DNA from: Pseudomonadota bacterium
GTDB taxonomy: Bacteria; Pseudomonadota; Gammaproteobacteria; Burkholderiales; Burkholderiaceae
NCBI GenBank assembly: GCA_021783435.1
Contig: JAJXUC010000018.1
Location: forward strand, 1-37,676
Length of the DNA stretch: 37,676 nucleotides
Direction: 5' to 3'
In this document: positions 1 to 7,679 of the stretch, one piece after another
Position numbering within the stretch: the first letter of the stretch is position 1
How the letters are laid out: every line of letters begins with the position of its first letter
Translations under genes and position numbers: made by a program
Notes under the pieces: generated by a model
What the model saw: only the letters and a program-made list of their open reading frames with translations
What the model was told of the DNA's origin: nothing
Databases searched by the model: none

Positions 1-5
1 GCATG

Positions 6-740
6 CTAAGCGATGAGCAATCGGTAGAGGTTGCGGATCATCGCCGCCGTGGCGCCCCAGATGAAATAGCGTTGTCCATCGGCTGCAATCCAGGGCATGG
101 CGTAAAAGGCGCGTCGCGTGACGCTGGTCATCGATGCCGGCGCGGGCAGCCCGGTTTGCACGTCCCAGGTGCGCAGTTCATGGTGCATCGGGTTCATCAG
201 GAATTCGAGCGGCACCTCGAAGACTTCGGCCACCTCGCTGGGCTGCAGCCGTAGCTGTGCCCAGGGGTCGATCATCGCGACCACAGGCGTGACGGCGTAG
301 CCGGTGACGGTGGTGTAGATCGGCATCGACCCGAGCGGCTCCACCTGGTCGGGACGCAGGCCGATTTCTTCCTCGGCTTCACGCAGCGCGGTATGCACTG
401 GACTCGAATCACCCGGGTCGCGGCTTCCACCGGGAAAACTGATTTGACCCGCATGAACCTGCAACTGGGCGTTGCGGCGGGTGAGCAACAGATGCAGTCC
501 TTGCCGACGCTCGACCAGGGGAACCAGAACGGAGGCCTCGCGGCTGAGTGTCTGGCGTGAAAACGAGACGTCTTCGAAAACCTCGGGCTCCCAGTTGAGC
601 GGTTGGGCAAAACGCGAGCGCAGCCAGTGCGCCTGCAAGCGTGCGGGGTGGACGGCCGGAAGGTCGGTCTCGGCACGGACCAGGGGAACCTGTTCCGGAT
701 CGAATGGGGGGCGAGGGACCGGGCCGGCGCTGGCGTTCAT
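6..740 (-). CDS. Nudix hydrolase, CoA pyrophosphatase (NudL-like)
   Basis: A 244-residue Nudix protein, probably a CoA or acyl-CoA diphosphatase that cleaves CoA to 3',5'-ADP and phosphopantetheine. Residues 84-105 carry the family's motif upstream of the Nudix box (LLLTRRN...HAGQISFPGG), and the box itself runs about 104-128, ending REAEEEIGL. The reading frame stays open upstream to 917 but there overlaps rplS, so I chose the ATG at 740, where Nudix-type N-terminal sequence begins. That ATG lies only 10 nt after the rplS terminator hairpin and has no clear ribosome binding site, so expression may depend on read-through. The stop codon is just inside the window edge. The family call is firm; substrate specificity is inferred. 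Confidence 0.85.
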   Translation of the reverse strand: MNASAGPVPRPPFDPEQVPLVRAETDLPAVHPARLQAHWLRSRFAQPLNWEPEVFEDVSFSRQTLSREASVLVPLVERRQGLHLLLTRRNAQLQVHAGQISFPGGSRDPGDSSPVHTALREAEEEIGLRPDQVEPLGSMPIYTTVTGYAVTPVVAMIDPWAQLRLQPSEVAEVFEVPLEFLMNPMHHELRTWDVQTGLPAPASMTSVTRRAFYAMPWIAADGQRYFIWGATAAMIRNLYRLLIA

Positions 741-750
741 CGCTTGCTCA

Positions 751-784
751 AAGCAAACAGCCGGCATGGGCCGGCTGTTTGCTT
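751..784 (-). terminator. Hairpin terminator after rplS
   Basis: A perfect 15-bp inverted repeat (751-765 and 770-784) around a 4-nt loop. On the minus strand the stem ends in a T-rich stretch (CTGTTTGCTTTG). It lies 56 bp beyond the rplS stop codon and just ahead of the Nudix start codon, so it most likely ends the rpsP-rplS transcript, perhaps incompletely. Confidence 0.8.
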
Positions 785-840
785 GTTGCTCGAAGTCCTC
801 GCCGCCGCATATGGGGCAGGTTGGATCAGCATAGGGTGGC

Positions 841-1206
841 TTACGCCAGTTTTTCCTTGATGCGGGCTGACTTGCCGGTGCGCCCGCGCAAGTAGTAGAG
901 CTTGGCGCGGCGCACATCGCCGCGACGCTTCACCTCGATGGAGGCGATCATCGGCGAGTAGAGCTGGAAGGTCCGCTCGACGCCTTCTCCGGACGAGATT
1001 TTGCGCACGATGAAGTTGGAATTCAGGCCGCGGTTGCGTTTGGCGATGACGACGCCTTCGTAGGCCTGAGCACGCTTGCGCGAGCCTTCAACCACGTTGA
1101 CGCTCACGATGACGGTGTCGCCGGGGGAGAACTCGGGGATGGCCTTGCCTTGGGTCAGGCGCTGGATTTCTTCCTGCTCGAGTTGTTGAATCAAATGACT
1201 GCTCAT
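841..1206 (-). CDS. rplS: 50S ribosomal protein L19
   Basis: Ribosomal protein L19, 121 residues against about 115 in E. coli, located at the interface of the 30S and 50S subunits. The conserved core is clear: an N-terminal [14 protein letters not shown] segment, [14 protein letters not shown] near the middle, [16 protein letters not shown], and a C-terminal [17 protein letters not shown]. The ATG at 1206 is preceded by GGAG at good spacing; an earlier in-frame ATG at 1260 would add 18 residues not typical of L19. Last gene of the rpsP-rimM-trmD-rplS operon, followed by a strong hairpin. Confidence 0.97.
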   Translation of the reverse strand: MSSHLIQQLEQEEIQRLTQGKAIPEFSPGDTVIVSVNVVEGSRKRAQAYEGVVIAKRNRGLNSNFIVRKISSGEGVERTFQLYSPMIASIEVKRRGDVRRAKLYYLRGRTGKSARIKEKLA

Positions 1207-1302
1207 AGGGGGCTCCAACGATCTTGCACCCGCTGTGGATGGGTTACCTGCCACTGGCAAGGCTTTGTTGTCGCGGCGCAGAGGATCGAAAAACGGGCTA
1301 TT

Positions 1303-2055
1303 CTAGACCAGATTCGCCAGGACATCCTCGTCTTGCGCGCTCAGCCTGCCTTGGCCGCGCATGGCCGCGATCAGATCGGGCCTGCGCCGCTGTGTCAGTT
1401 CGAGCATGCGATCGCGTCGCCAGCGGGCGATGCGCGCATGGTCGCCCGACAGCAGGACTTCCGGGACCTGCTGCCCGGCGTGCGAAGGCGGGCGGGTGTA
1501 ATGCGGGCAGTCGAGCAGACCATCCGAGAAGCTGTCCTGCTGCGCGGAATCAGCGCAGCCCAGCACACCGGGTTGCAAGCGGGCCACGGCATCGAGCAAG
1601 ACCATGGCCGCAATTTCGCCGCCTGACAGCACATAGTCCCCGAGGCTGATTTCGGCATCCACGTGCCGATCGATGAAACGCTGGTCGATGCCTTCGTAGC
1701 GCCCACAGACCAGGACCGCGCCCGGGGATTGCGCCCATCGTGCGACATGGCGTTGGGCTAGCGGTGTGCCGGCGGGCGAAAATAACAAGACTGGGGCTGC
1801 GTCGAGCCCAGCCGTCTGGCGTGACGCCTGGGCTGCCTGCAAGGCTTGCTCCAGGGGCTCCGACAGCATGACCATGCCGGGTCCGCCCCCATAGGGCCGG
1901 TCGTCCACGGTTTGATGCGCGTCCGAGGTGAAATCGCGCGGATTCCAGGTCTGCATCTGCATAGCCCCGGAATCGAAGGCGCGTCGGCAGACGCCCTGGG
2001 TTTTGAGGGGTTCGAAGTAGGCCCCGAACAGGGTGAGGACGTCGAAGCGCGGCAT
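1303..2055 (-). CDS. trmD: tRNA (guanine-N1)-methyltransferase
   Basis: TrmD, 250 residues, methylates G37 of tRNAs using S-adenosylmethionine and so prevents +1 frameshifting. It is a SPOUT-fold enzyme with a trefoil knot; visible signatures are YGGGPGMVM (55-63), [11 protein letters not shown] (116-126), GDYVLSGGE (139-147) in the cofactor knot, and [15 protein letters not shown] with the expected catalytic Asp at 178. It starts 20 bp after the rimM stop and is followed by a 96-bp gap before rplS. Length, motifs and operon position agree, so the call is firm. Confidence 0.97.
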   Translation of the reverse strand: MPRFDVLTLFGAYFEPLKTQGVCRRAFDSGAMQMQTWNPRDFTSDAHQTVDDRPYGGGPGMVMLSEPLEQALQAAQASRQTAGLDAAPVLLFSPAGTPLAQRHVARWAQSPGAVLVCGRYEGIDQRFIDRHVDAEISLGDYVLSGGEIAAMVLLDAVARLQPGVLGCADSAQQDSFSDGLLDCPHYTRPPSHAGQQVPEVLLSGDHARIARWRRDRMLELTQRRRPDLIAAMRGQGRLSAQDEDVLANLV

Positions 2056-2075
2056 GGCTGGACGGATGGCGTGTT

Positions 2076-2657
2076 TCAGTCGTAGTCGGGCTGCCAGTCG
2101 GCGACGATGCGGCGGGCGTCGAGATCGACCTCCACGATATAGGCGTCAACGAAGGGGATCAGGCGTTCGCGCCTGTGGCCGTCGACCGTGGTTTGCAACT
2201 GCAGGATGGATTGCGCACCGCTGTCGAGCAGGCCGCTCACGGCGCCCAGTTCCAGTCCTTCGCGATTGTGGACCGTGCAACCGATGAGATCGACCCAGTA
2301 ATACTCGCCTTCGCGTGCAGGCGGAAAATCCTCGCGGCGTGCATGGATGGTCCAGCCCTTGAGGGCCTCGGCCTGGGTGCGCGAGGTCGTGCCATCGAGC
2401 AGGGCCACCACGAATTGCGCGTGTCGCCGGCAGAGGCGTACCCCGACATGGGTCTGCTGCAGGGTGCGGCCCTGAGGTGATTGCATCCACCATTGGCGCG
2501 CCTTCAGCAACGCGGCGGGTTCGCTGGATTGCGGGGCGATCTTGACCCACCCTTGCGTACCCCAGGCATCCAGCACGTAGCCGATCTGGATCAGGTCGGC
2601 GGGCCAGACCTCTGGCTCGGTTGGGTTCTCGGCGGGGCGGGAGGCAGATTGGGTCAT
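2076..2657 (-). CDS. rimM: Ribosome maturation factor RimM
   Basis: RimM, 193 residues, binds S19 in the 30S head and helps mature the 3' domain of 16S rRNA. The N-terminal RimM domain begins around [19 protein letters not shown], and the C-terminal PRC-barrel contains [12 protein letters not shown] and the ending [14 protein letters not shown] typical of the family. The open frame extends upstream to 2744, but the extra residues are not RimM-like, so I place the start at 2657. No Shine-Dalgarno sequence precedes this ATG, and a 10-bp hairpin ends 13 nt upstream, which suggests low translation compared with rpsP. Confidence 0.93.
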   Translation of the reverse strand: MTQSASRPAENPTEPEVWPADLIQIGYVLDAWGTQGWVKIAPQSSEPAALLKARQWWMQSPQGRTLQQTHVGVRLCRRHAQFVVALLDGTTSRTQAEALKGWTIHARREDFPPAREGEYYWVDLIGCTVHNREGLELGAVSGLLDSGAQSILQLQTTVDGHRRERLIPFVDAYIVEVDLDARRIVADWQPDYD

Positions 2658-2670
2658 GGCACAAAGCAAA

Positions 2671-2696
2671 ACACCGCAAGATCGGGCTTGCGGTGT
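2671..2696 (-). terminator. Hairpin between rpsP and rimM (attenuator-like)
   Basis: A perfect 10-bp inverted repeat (2671-2680 and 2687-2696) with a 6-nt loop. Read on the minus strand it is followed by a T-rich run (TTTGCTTTG) just before the rimM start. This looks like a partial intrinsic terminator that would lower transcription of rimM-trmD-rplS relative to rpsP. Confidence 0.6.
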
Positions 2697-2778
2697 CGCA
2701 TTGACATCGCAGCGGGCTTCATCGGCAAGCTCGCCGCGGCACACCCCTGAAGACGGGGCGTGGGCTGTCTCCGATGAC

Positions 2779-3045
2779 TCAGGCGGCGGCCTGAGCCGGA
2801 GCGGCTTGCTTGGATTGCTTGACCAGTCGTTCCACCGTGGGAGAGAGTTGCGCGCCCACGCCGGCCCAGTAGTTCAGGCGTTCCATTGCGATGCGCAGCG
2901 GCTGGTCTTGGCCGCGGGCAACGGGGTTGTAGAAACCCAGGCGCTCGAGGTAGCGGCCGTCGCGGCGATTGCGGGAATCGGTGGCCACGATGTGATAGAA
3001 AGGGCGCCCCTTGGCACCTGCGCGTGAAAGACGGATGACGACCAT
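2779..3045 (-). CDS. rpsP: 30S ribosomal protein S16
   Basis: Ribosomal protein S16, 88 residues, a 30S assembly protein bound to 16S rRNA. Family signatures include [20 protein letters not shown] at the N-terminus, the [21 protein letters not shown] block, and the segment around [12 protein letters not shown]. The Ala-rich C-terminal tail (after about residue 75) is common in betaproteobacteria. AGGA lies a suitable distance before the ATG. First gene of the operon, with a promoter about 180 bp upstream. Confidence 0.97.
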   Translation of the reverse strand: MVVIRLSRAGAKGRPFYHIVATDSRNRRDGRYLERLGFYNPVARGQDQPLRIAMERLNYWAGVGAQLSPTVERLVKQSKQAAPAQAAA

Positions 3046-3224
3046 TGCTTCAATTCCTAAGGGATCTGAAAACGCATCGAAACAGCTGCCGCCAGGATTA
3101 CCAGGCGGGTTTGCGAAAACACGCTGAATCGAAAATTAGCGGCGGCTAGCAGCAGGCACATGGATGCACGCGGCAAAAGCTCATGCAGCAATGTATGCGA
3201 TGTGGCCAGCCCAGTAAACTCGCC

Positions 3225-3230
3225 ATTATA
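3225..3230 (-). promoter_or_regulatory. Probable -10 box of the rpsP operon
   Basis: The minus strand reads a perfect TATAAT here. I see no good -35 match at 16-18 bp. If used, it gives a leader of about 170 nt before rpsP. The overlapping plus-strand TATAAC (3227-3232) could serve the divergent GNAT gene at 3263, with a 5' leader of roughly 25-30 nt. Confidence 0.5.
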
Positions 3231-3262
3231 ACCAACTGAATCACTGCAAGCCCACAGCCGCC

Positions 3263-3811
3263 ATGCATGCGTCGCATTCAATCAGCATCCGGACCGCCAC
3301 CGAGGCGGATCTGGAGACCATGACCAGCATTTACCGCCACCATGTCCTGCATGGAACCGGAACCTTCGAGATCGAGCCGCCCGATCTGCCCGAGATGCGG
3401 CGGCGCTTGCAGCTTGTCCGTACCCGAGGCTTGCCGTGGCTGGTTGCTGAACGCGATGGCGCGGTTGCCGGATATGCTTACGCCAACTGGTTTCGCGAGC
3501 GCGAAGCGTATCGCTGGACGTTGGAGGACTCGGTGTACATCGACGAGCGGCAGCGCGGCCTGGGGCTGGGTTCGGCGCTGATGAAACACCTGCTGGATGC
3601 CTGCGAGGCCGCCGGGGCGCGCCAATTGCTTGCCGTGATCGGCGACGCGGCGAACAAAGGCTCCATCGCCCTGCATCAGCGGCACGGGTTCGCGCATTGC
3701 GGTGTCATGCCGGCCGTCGGATGGAAGTTCGGCAGGTGGCTTGATGTCGTGCTGATGCAAAAAGCTCTCGGTGCCGGAGCTGGTACGGCGCCTGGTGTTG
3801 TCCAAGCCTGA
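3263..3811 (+). CDS. GNAT N-acetyltransferase (phosphinothricin/methionine-sulfone type)
   Basis: A 182-residue GCN5-related acetyltransferase of the Pat/MnaT/YncA group, which acetylates small amino-acid analogues such as phosphinothricin or methionine sulfone with acetyl-CoA. Evidence: N-terminal IRTATEADLETMTSIYRHHV, the conserved GTFEIEPPDLPEM block that lines the substrate pocket, the acetyl-CoA loop RGLGLG at 98-103, and the family's C-terminal GWKFGRWLDVVLMQK. It is divergent from rpsP and followed 55 bp later by the TM2 gene. The biological substrate cannot be told from sequence; a resistance role is only a possibility. Confidence 0.88.
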   Translation: MHASHSISIRTATEADLETMTSIYRHHVLHGTGTFEIEPPDLPEMRRRLQLVRTRGLPWLVAERDGAVAGYAYANWFREREAYRWTLEDSVYIDERQRGLGLGSALMKHLLDACEAAGARQLLAVIGDAANKGSIALHQRHGFAHCGVMPAVGWKFGRWLDVVLMQKALGAGAGTAPGVVQA

Positions 3812-3866
3812 ATGGCCCGCGAAGGCCGTCTTTCCAATCGGCCCTTTTCCTTTTGCAAGCTGGCTC

Positions 3867-4289
3867 ATGACCCAAGCATTCAAATCCAAGACCCTGGCCG
3901 CCTCCCTGGCCTTGTTTCTCGGCGTCGTCGGCGCGCATCGTTTCTATCTCAAGGGATGGCGCGACGCGCTGGGCTGGTTGCATATTCCGCTGTTCGCCAT
4001 GGGGGTCTGGGGCGCTGCGCGGTTCATCGACTTCGGCGTGGACGACTTCATTGCCCGCGTGGCGTTGCCGTTGCTGGGACTCATCGTTGGCCTGGCGCTT
4101 TTCCAGGCGCTCCTGATTGGCCTGACTCCGGACGCACGCTGGGATGCGAAATGGAATGCGGGGGTGGGAAGGCGGACATCCAGCGGCTGGGGGGCGGTTC
4201 TGGTGGTCATCTTCGCCCTGCTCATCGGCACGGCCGCGCTGATGGGCGGCCTGGCCTTCGGCTTGCAGCAGGTTTTCCAGCCGAGATGA
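3867..4289 (+). CDS. TM2 domain-containing membrane protein
   Basis: A 140-residue inner-membrane protein with a TM2 domain: after a short basic N-terminus comes KSKTLAASLALFLGVVGAHR then FYLKGWRDALGWLH, the family's glycine-rich helix and G-x-H-x-F-Y turn (about 19-27). Further hydrophobic segments lie near residues 43-55, 67-85 and 110-130. The frame is open from 3771 inside the GNAT gene, but the ATG at 3867 gives the usual TM2 N-terminus. Function of TM2 proteins in bacteria is largely unknown. It ends 2 bp from the convergent folK stop codon. Confidence 0.75.
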   Translation: MTQAFKSKTLAASLALFLGVVGAHRFYLKGWRDALGWLHIPLFAMGVWGAARFIDFGVDDFIARVALPLLGLIVGLALFQALLIGLTPDARWDAKWNAGVGRRTSSGWGAVLVVIFALLIGTAALMGGLAFGLQQVFQPR

Positions 4290-4291
4290 AA

Positions 4292-4813
4292 TCAACGTCG
4301 TTCGGCCGCGAGCGGCCCGGCGCGCTGCAGAATCTGTCCCTCGGCCTGCAGCCTCTTGACGGCTTGATGCACGGGCTCGCCATCGGGCAGGGTCCAATCG
4401 GGCCAGATTTCGGCCAACGGCGCCAGCACGAATGCGCGCAGATGCATGCGGGGATGGGGCAGGGTCAGCTGTGCGGTCTGCACGCGCCGGGAACCGAACA
4501 AGAGGAGGTCGAGGTCGAGCGTGCGCGGGGCATTGCGCAGGGCGGTCGGCCGTAAACGGCCATGTTCGTGCTCGATGCGCTGGAGATGCTCGAGCAGTTG
4601 CTCGGGGGCGAGCCCGCACTGCAGCGCGGCGACGGCGTTCCAGTAGTCGGGACCCTGTGCATCCACGGGGGCGCTGCGGTACAAGCCCGATGCCTGCAGG
4701 AGTTGGCAGGCGGGCAAGGCCTTCAGTTCCGCGAGTGCCGCCCGGATCGTTGCGGCGCCATCACCCAGGTTGGCGCCCAGGCCGATGAGCGCGATGTCGG
4801 GCGAGATGCGCAT
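4292..4813 (-). CDS. folK: 6-hydroxymethyl-7,8-dihydropterin pyrophosphokinase
   Basis: FolK (HPPK), 173 residues, transfers pyrophosphate from ATP to 6-hydroxymethyl-7,8-dihydropterin in folate synthesis. The N-terminus ALIGLGANLGD and the family signature RNAPRTLDLDLLLFG (93-107), with the Mg-binding Asp pair at 100 and 102, are both present. The frame is open far upstream inside pcnB; the ATG at 4813 follows the pcnB stop by 10 bp and gives a normal N-terminus. The pcnB-folK pairing is common in proteobacteria, though no other folate gene is nearby. Confidence 0.95.
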   Translation of the reverse strand: MRISPDIALIGLGANLGDGAATIRAALAELKALPACQLLQASGLYRSAPVDAQGPDYWNAVAALQCGLAPEQLLEHLQRIEHEHGRLRPTALRNAPRTLDLDLLLFGSRRVQTAQLTLPHPRMHLRAFVLAPLAEIWPDWTLPDGEPVHQAVKRLQAEGQILQRAGPLAAERR

Positions 4814-4823
4814 GGCTGCCTGC

Positions 4824-6254
4824 TCAGGGCGCCGCGTCGGGTCCGGCTGGTGTCGCTTCGCCGCCGTCCGTCGAGGGTTTCTTGCGGCGACGGCGTTTGC
4901 GTTTGGCGGGGTCGGGGCTGGCGCGGCCGGCACGCTCGATGAGTTCCGCGCGCCCGGCATCGTCGGCTTCCTGGAAGCTTTCCCACCACCTGGCCAGTTC
5001 AGGGTCGGCGCCGCCGGTTTGCGCGCGCAACAGCAGGAAGTCGAACGCGGCGCGGAATCGCGGATGCTCGAGCGCGCCATGCACATAGCGCGGCGTGCGG
5101 CGCGCCAGACGGGGCTGCAGCGACCAGATTTCGCGCATGTCGACACTGATGCGGCGCTGGATCGCCAGGCGCTCGGCCTGCGCGCTCAGCACCTCGTCGG
5201 CGGCCTGGTCCAAGGCCGCGATGGCCGGAAGACCCTCGGCCTGCAAGGCGAGCCACTGGCTGTTGACCTGAGGCCATAACAGGCAGGCGAAGAGGAAGCT
5301 GGGACTGGCGGTCTTGCCTTCGGCGATGCGCGCATCCGTGTCCCGCAGTGCGGCCATGACGAAGGCCTCGCCTTGCGGCTGGTTGAGCGCCAGATCGATC
5401 AGCGGCAGCAGTCCGGCATGCAAGCCGAGACGGCGCAACTGCTCCAGCGAGGCCAGGGCATGGCCGGTTTGCAGCAGCTTGATGGTTTCGTCGAACAGCC
5501 GCGCCGACGGCACGTTGCGCAGCAACTCGGCATGTTCGGCGATCGGAGCGCGTGTGGACGGATCGATGGCGAAGGTCAGCTTGGCGGCGAAACGCGCCAC
5601 GCGCAACAGTCGCACGGGGTCCTCGCGGTAGCGCGTGGCGGGGTCGCCGATCATGCGCAGGGTGCGCGCCTTCATGTCGCGCAGGCCATGGTGGTAGTCG
5701 ACCACGATGTCGCGCGTGGGGTCGTAGTACAGGGCGTTGACGGTGAAGTCCCGCCGGGCGGCGTCCTGGTCCTGCGGCCCCCAGACGTTGTCGCGCAGCA
5801 CGCGGCCGCTGGCATCCACGGCATGGTGCTTGCCGGCAAGGTCGTGCGTATTGCGTTCGTCGCCATCCACGGTGGGGCTGGTCTGGGCATCGAGGGTGGC
5901 GCGGAAGGTCGAAACTTCGATGATCTCGCGGCCGAACATCACGTGCACGATGCGAAAGCGTCGGCCGATGAGGAAGGCGCGGCGGAACAGCGGCTTGACC
6001 TGTTCCGGCGTGGCGTTGGTGGCAACGTCGAAATCCTTCGGCTTGAGGCCGAGCAGCAGGTCGCGTACCGCGCCACCAACGATATAGGCCTCGAAGCCGG
6101 CCTGCTGCAGCGTGCGTACCACCGTGAGTGCGGAATTCGGCAGACGCGAGGCGTCGATTTGATGCTGGTCACGTCCGATTTCAACGCGTTTGCCGAGCGT
6201 TTTGACAGGGCGCGATTTGCCGTTGAGCAGGCGGGTGATGAGTTTGCGGATCAT
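4824..6254 (-). CDS. pcnB: Poly(A) polymerase I
   Basis: PcnB, 476 residues, adds 3' poly(A) tails that mark RNAs for decay. It belongs to the class II nucleotidyltransferases: VGGAVRDLLLGLKPKDFDVA (about 59-78) holds the GG motif and the catalytic Asp pair at 74 and 76, followed by RRFRIVHVMFG and the RRDFTVNALYYDP motif. The tail is rich in Arg and Lys (PAKRKRRRRKKPS), as in other PcnB proteins. A CCA-adding enzyme is the main alternative, but the long basic C-terminus and folK neighbour favour PcnB. Its start overlaps the HAD gene stop by 4 bp. Confidence 0.94.
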   Translation of the reverse strand: MIRKLITRLLNGKSRPVKTLGKRVEIGRDQHQIDASRLPNSALTVVRTLQQAGFEAYIVGGAVRDLLLGLKPKDFDVATNATPEQVKPLFRRAFLIGRRFRIVHVMFGREIIEVSTFRATLDAQTSPTVDGDERNTHDLAGKHHAVDASGRVLRDNVWGPQDQDAARRDFTVNALYYDPTRDIVVDYHHGLRDMKARTLRMIGDPATRYREDPVRLLRVARFAAKLTFAIDPSTRAPIAEHAELLRNVPSARLFDETIKLLQTGHALASLEQLRRLGLHAGLLPLIDLALNQPQGEAFVMAALRDTDARIAEGKTASPSFLFACLLWPQVNSQWLALQAEGLPAIAALDQAADEVLSAQAERLAIQRRISVDMREIWSLQPRLARRTPRYVHGALEHPRFRAAFDFLLLRAQTGGADPELARWWESFQEADDAGRAELIERAGRASPDPAKRKRRRRKKPSTDGGEATPAGPDAAP

Positions 6255-6928
6255 GGAAACAGTTCAAGGACGGGCCAACCGCGCTCCCGGGCGAGTTCGG
6301 CAAGCCGGGGGTCCGGATGGACCACAACGGGATGGGTGACATGCTCGAGCAGGGGCCGGTCGTTGATCGAGTCGGAATAGAACCAGGTCTGGTCGAAGTG
6401 GCTCCAGTCCAACTTTTGCGCGGCCAGCCATTGCGTGGTGCGGGTGATCTTGCCTTCCCGGAACGAAGGCACGCCGTGCCAGGCGCCGGTATAGCCACCC
6501 AGCGCGTCGCGCTCGGTCTGCACGGCGATGAGATGCGGCACGCCAAAGGCTTCGGCGATGGGCTGCGTGACAAAGTCGTTGGTGGCCGTCACGATGCAGC
6601 ACAAGTCACCGGCTTGCTGGTGCTTGCGCACCAGTTCCAGAGCCGGTGGGCGGATTTGCGGCAACACGACCTGATGCATGAAATCGCGCCGAGCATGGGC
6701 CAGGACTTCGGGAGAGCGCCCGACGAGGGGCGCCAGGGAGAAGCGCAGATAGGCGTCGAGGTCGAGCGTTCCTGCCCTGTAGTCGGCATAGAAACGGTCG
6801 TTGGTCTGCCGGTGCTGCTGGCCGTCGGTCCAGCCCAGACGCACGCAGAATTCACCCCAGGCATGATCCGAATCGAACGGAATGAGGGTGTTGTCGAGGT
6901 CGAACAGCGCCAGGTTGCGGTTGGGCAT
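6251..6928 (-). CDS. HAD-IB family phosphatase
   Basis: A 225-residue haloacid-dehalogenase hydrolase of the SerB-like IB subgroup. Motif I is FDLDNTLIPFDSD with the nucleophile Asp10 and Asp12; motif II is around VTATND (Thr114); motif III is Lys160; motif IV is SDSINDRPLL (Asp186, Asp190). It probably dephosphorylates a small metabolite; phosphoserine or histidinol phosphate are family precedents, not shown here. The chosen ATG at 6928 gives motif I at the usual distance. It overlaps pcnB by ATGA and lies 10 bp after hda, within a tight operon. Confidence 0.85.
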   Translation of the reverse strand: MPNRNLALFDLDNTLIPFDSDHAWGEFCVRLGWTDGQQHRQTNDRFYADYRAGTLDLDAYLRFSLAPLVGRSPEVLAHARRDFMHQVVLPQIRPPALELVRKHQQAGDLCCIVTATNDFVTQPIAEAFGVPHLIAVQTERDALGGYTGAWHGVPSFREGKITRTTQWLAAQKLDWSHFDQTWFYSDSINDRPLLEHVTHPVVVHPDPRLAELARERGWPVLELFP

Positions 6929-6938
6929 GCGAGGTGAT

Positions 6939-7679
6939 TCAGGACTTGATGGTGGGGACGGGGCCAGGATCGGCCAGCATGGCCTTGAGCAGGGGGATGC
7001 TGGCGGCGCGGGCTTGCTGCATCGCGTAGGCGTCGAGCCGGGCGACGAGATCGACCAGCGAAGCCATGTCCCGGGCATGGTGGCTCAGAATATAGCGGCT
7101 CAGGTCGGCGCGCAGTTCGAAGCCGCGCCTTGCCGCCAGGGATTGCAGCACGCGCCGCTTCGCGGCGTCGTCCAAGGGTTCGAGCGCGAGAGCCAGACCC
7201 CAGGCCAGCCGGGTACGCACGTCGGCGCGCAACTCCAACTGGGCGGGCGCGGCATTGCCGGCGGCCAGGAAACTCACGCCGAATTGCCTGGCCGCGTTGA
7301 ACAGTCCGAACAACAGATCCTGCTGCCAGCCGGCGCAGGCCTGCACGTCGTCGATGGCCAGCAGTGCCGGAGTGCCGGTTCGGGCGAGCGCATCGAGCGG
7401 CGGCCAGTGCGAGGGAGGACTTTGCGGCGTGAGGTACAAGGCCCAGTTTCCGGCCCGTTGCACGGCCTGACAGGCGGCTCGGAGCAGGTGGCTTTTCCCG
7501 CTGGCTGCCGGACCCCAGAGATAGAGGGAGCTGCCTTCGCCACTCACGAGCAACTTGGCCAGGGCTTCGAGTGCCAGGCCATTGGCGCCCGGCTCGAACG
7601 TCTCCAGGGTCGGCTCGTCCACCCATTGGAGGGCCAGCAGCATCTGTTGGCCGGCGGCGCTGCCACTGCTCGAGATCAT
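6939..7679 (-). CDS. hda: DnaA regulatory inactivator Hda
   Basis: Hda, 246 residues, a DnaA-like AAA+ protein that together with the DNA-loaded beta clamp stimulates ATP hydrolysis by DnaA and so limits re-initiation. Near the N-terminus QMLLAL (12-17) fits the clamp-binding hexapeptide found at this place in Hda. Walker A is GPAASGKS (56-63), Walker B LLAIDDVQ (106-113), and the sensor region has ADVRTRLAWGLALAL. It lacks the DnaA DNA-binding domain. The start at 7679 overlaps the upstream permease stop by 4 bp; much longer in-frame extensions are antisense to that gene. Confidence 0.9.
   Translation of the reverse strand: MISSSGSAAGQQMLLALQWVDEPTLETFEPGANGLALEALAKLLVSGEGSSLYLWGPAASGKSHLLRAACQAVQRAGNWALYLTPQSPPSHWPPLDALARTGTPALLAIDDVQACAGWQQDLLFGLFNAARQFGVSFLAAGNAAPAQLELRADVRTRLAWGLALALEPLDDAAKRRVLQSLAARRGFELRADLSRYILSHHARDMASLVDLVARLDAYAMQQARAASIPLLKAMLADPGPVPTIKS

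Noticed and set aside
3057..3281. A 74-codon minus-strand open frame upstream of rpsP
   Set aside because: It covers the rpsP promoter and leader region, with no protein-like features.
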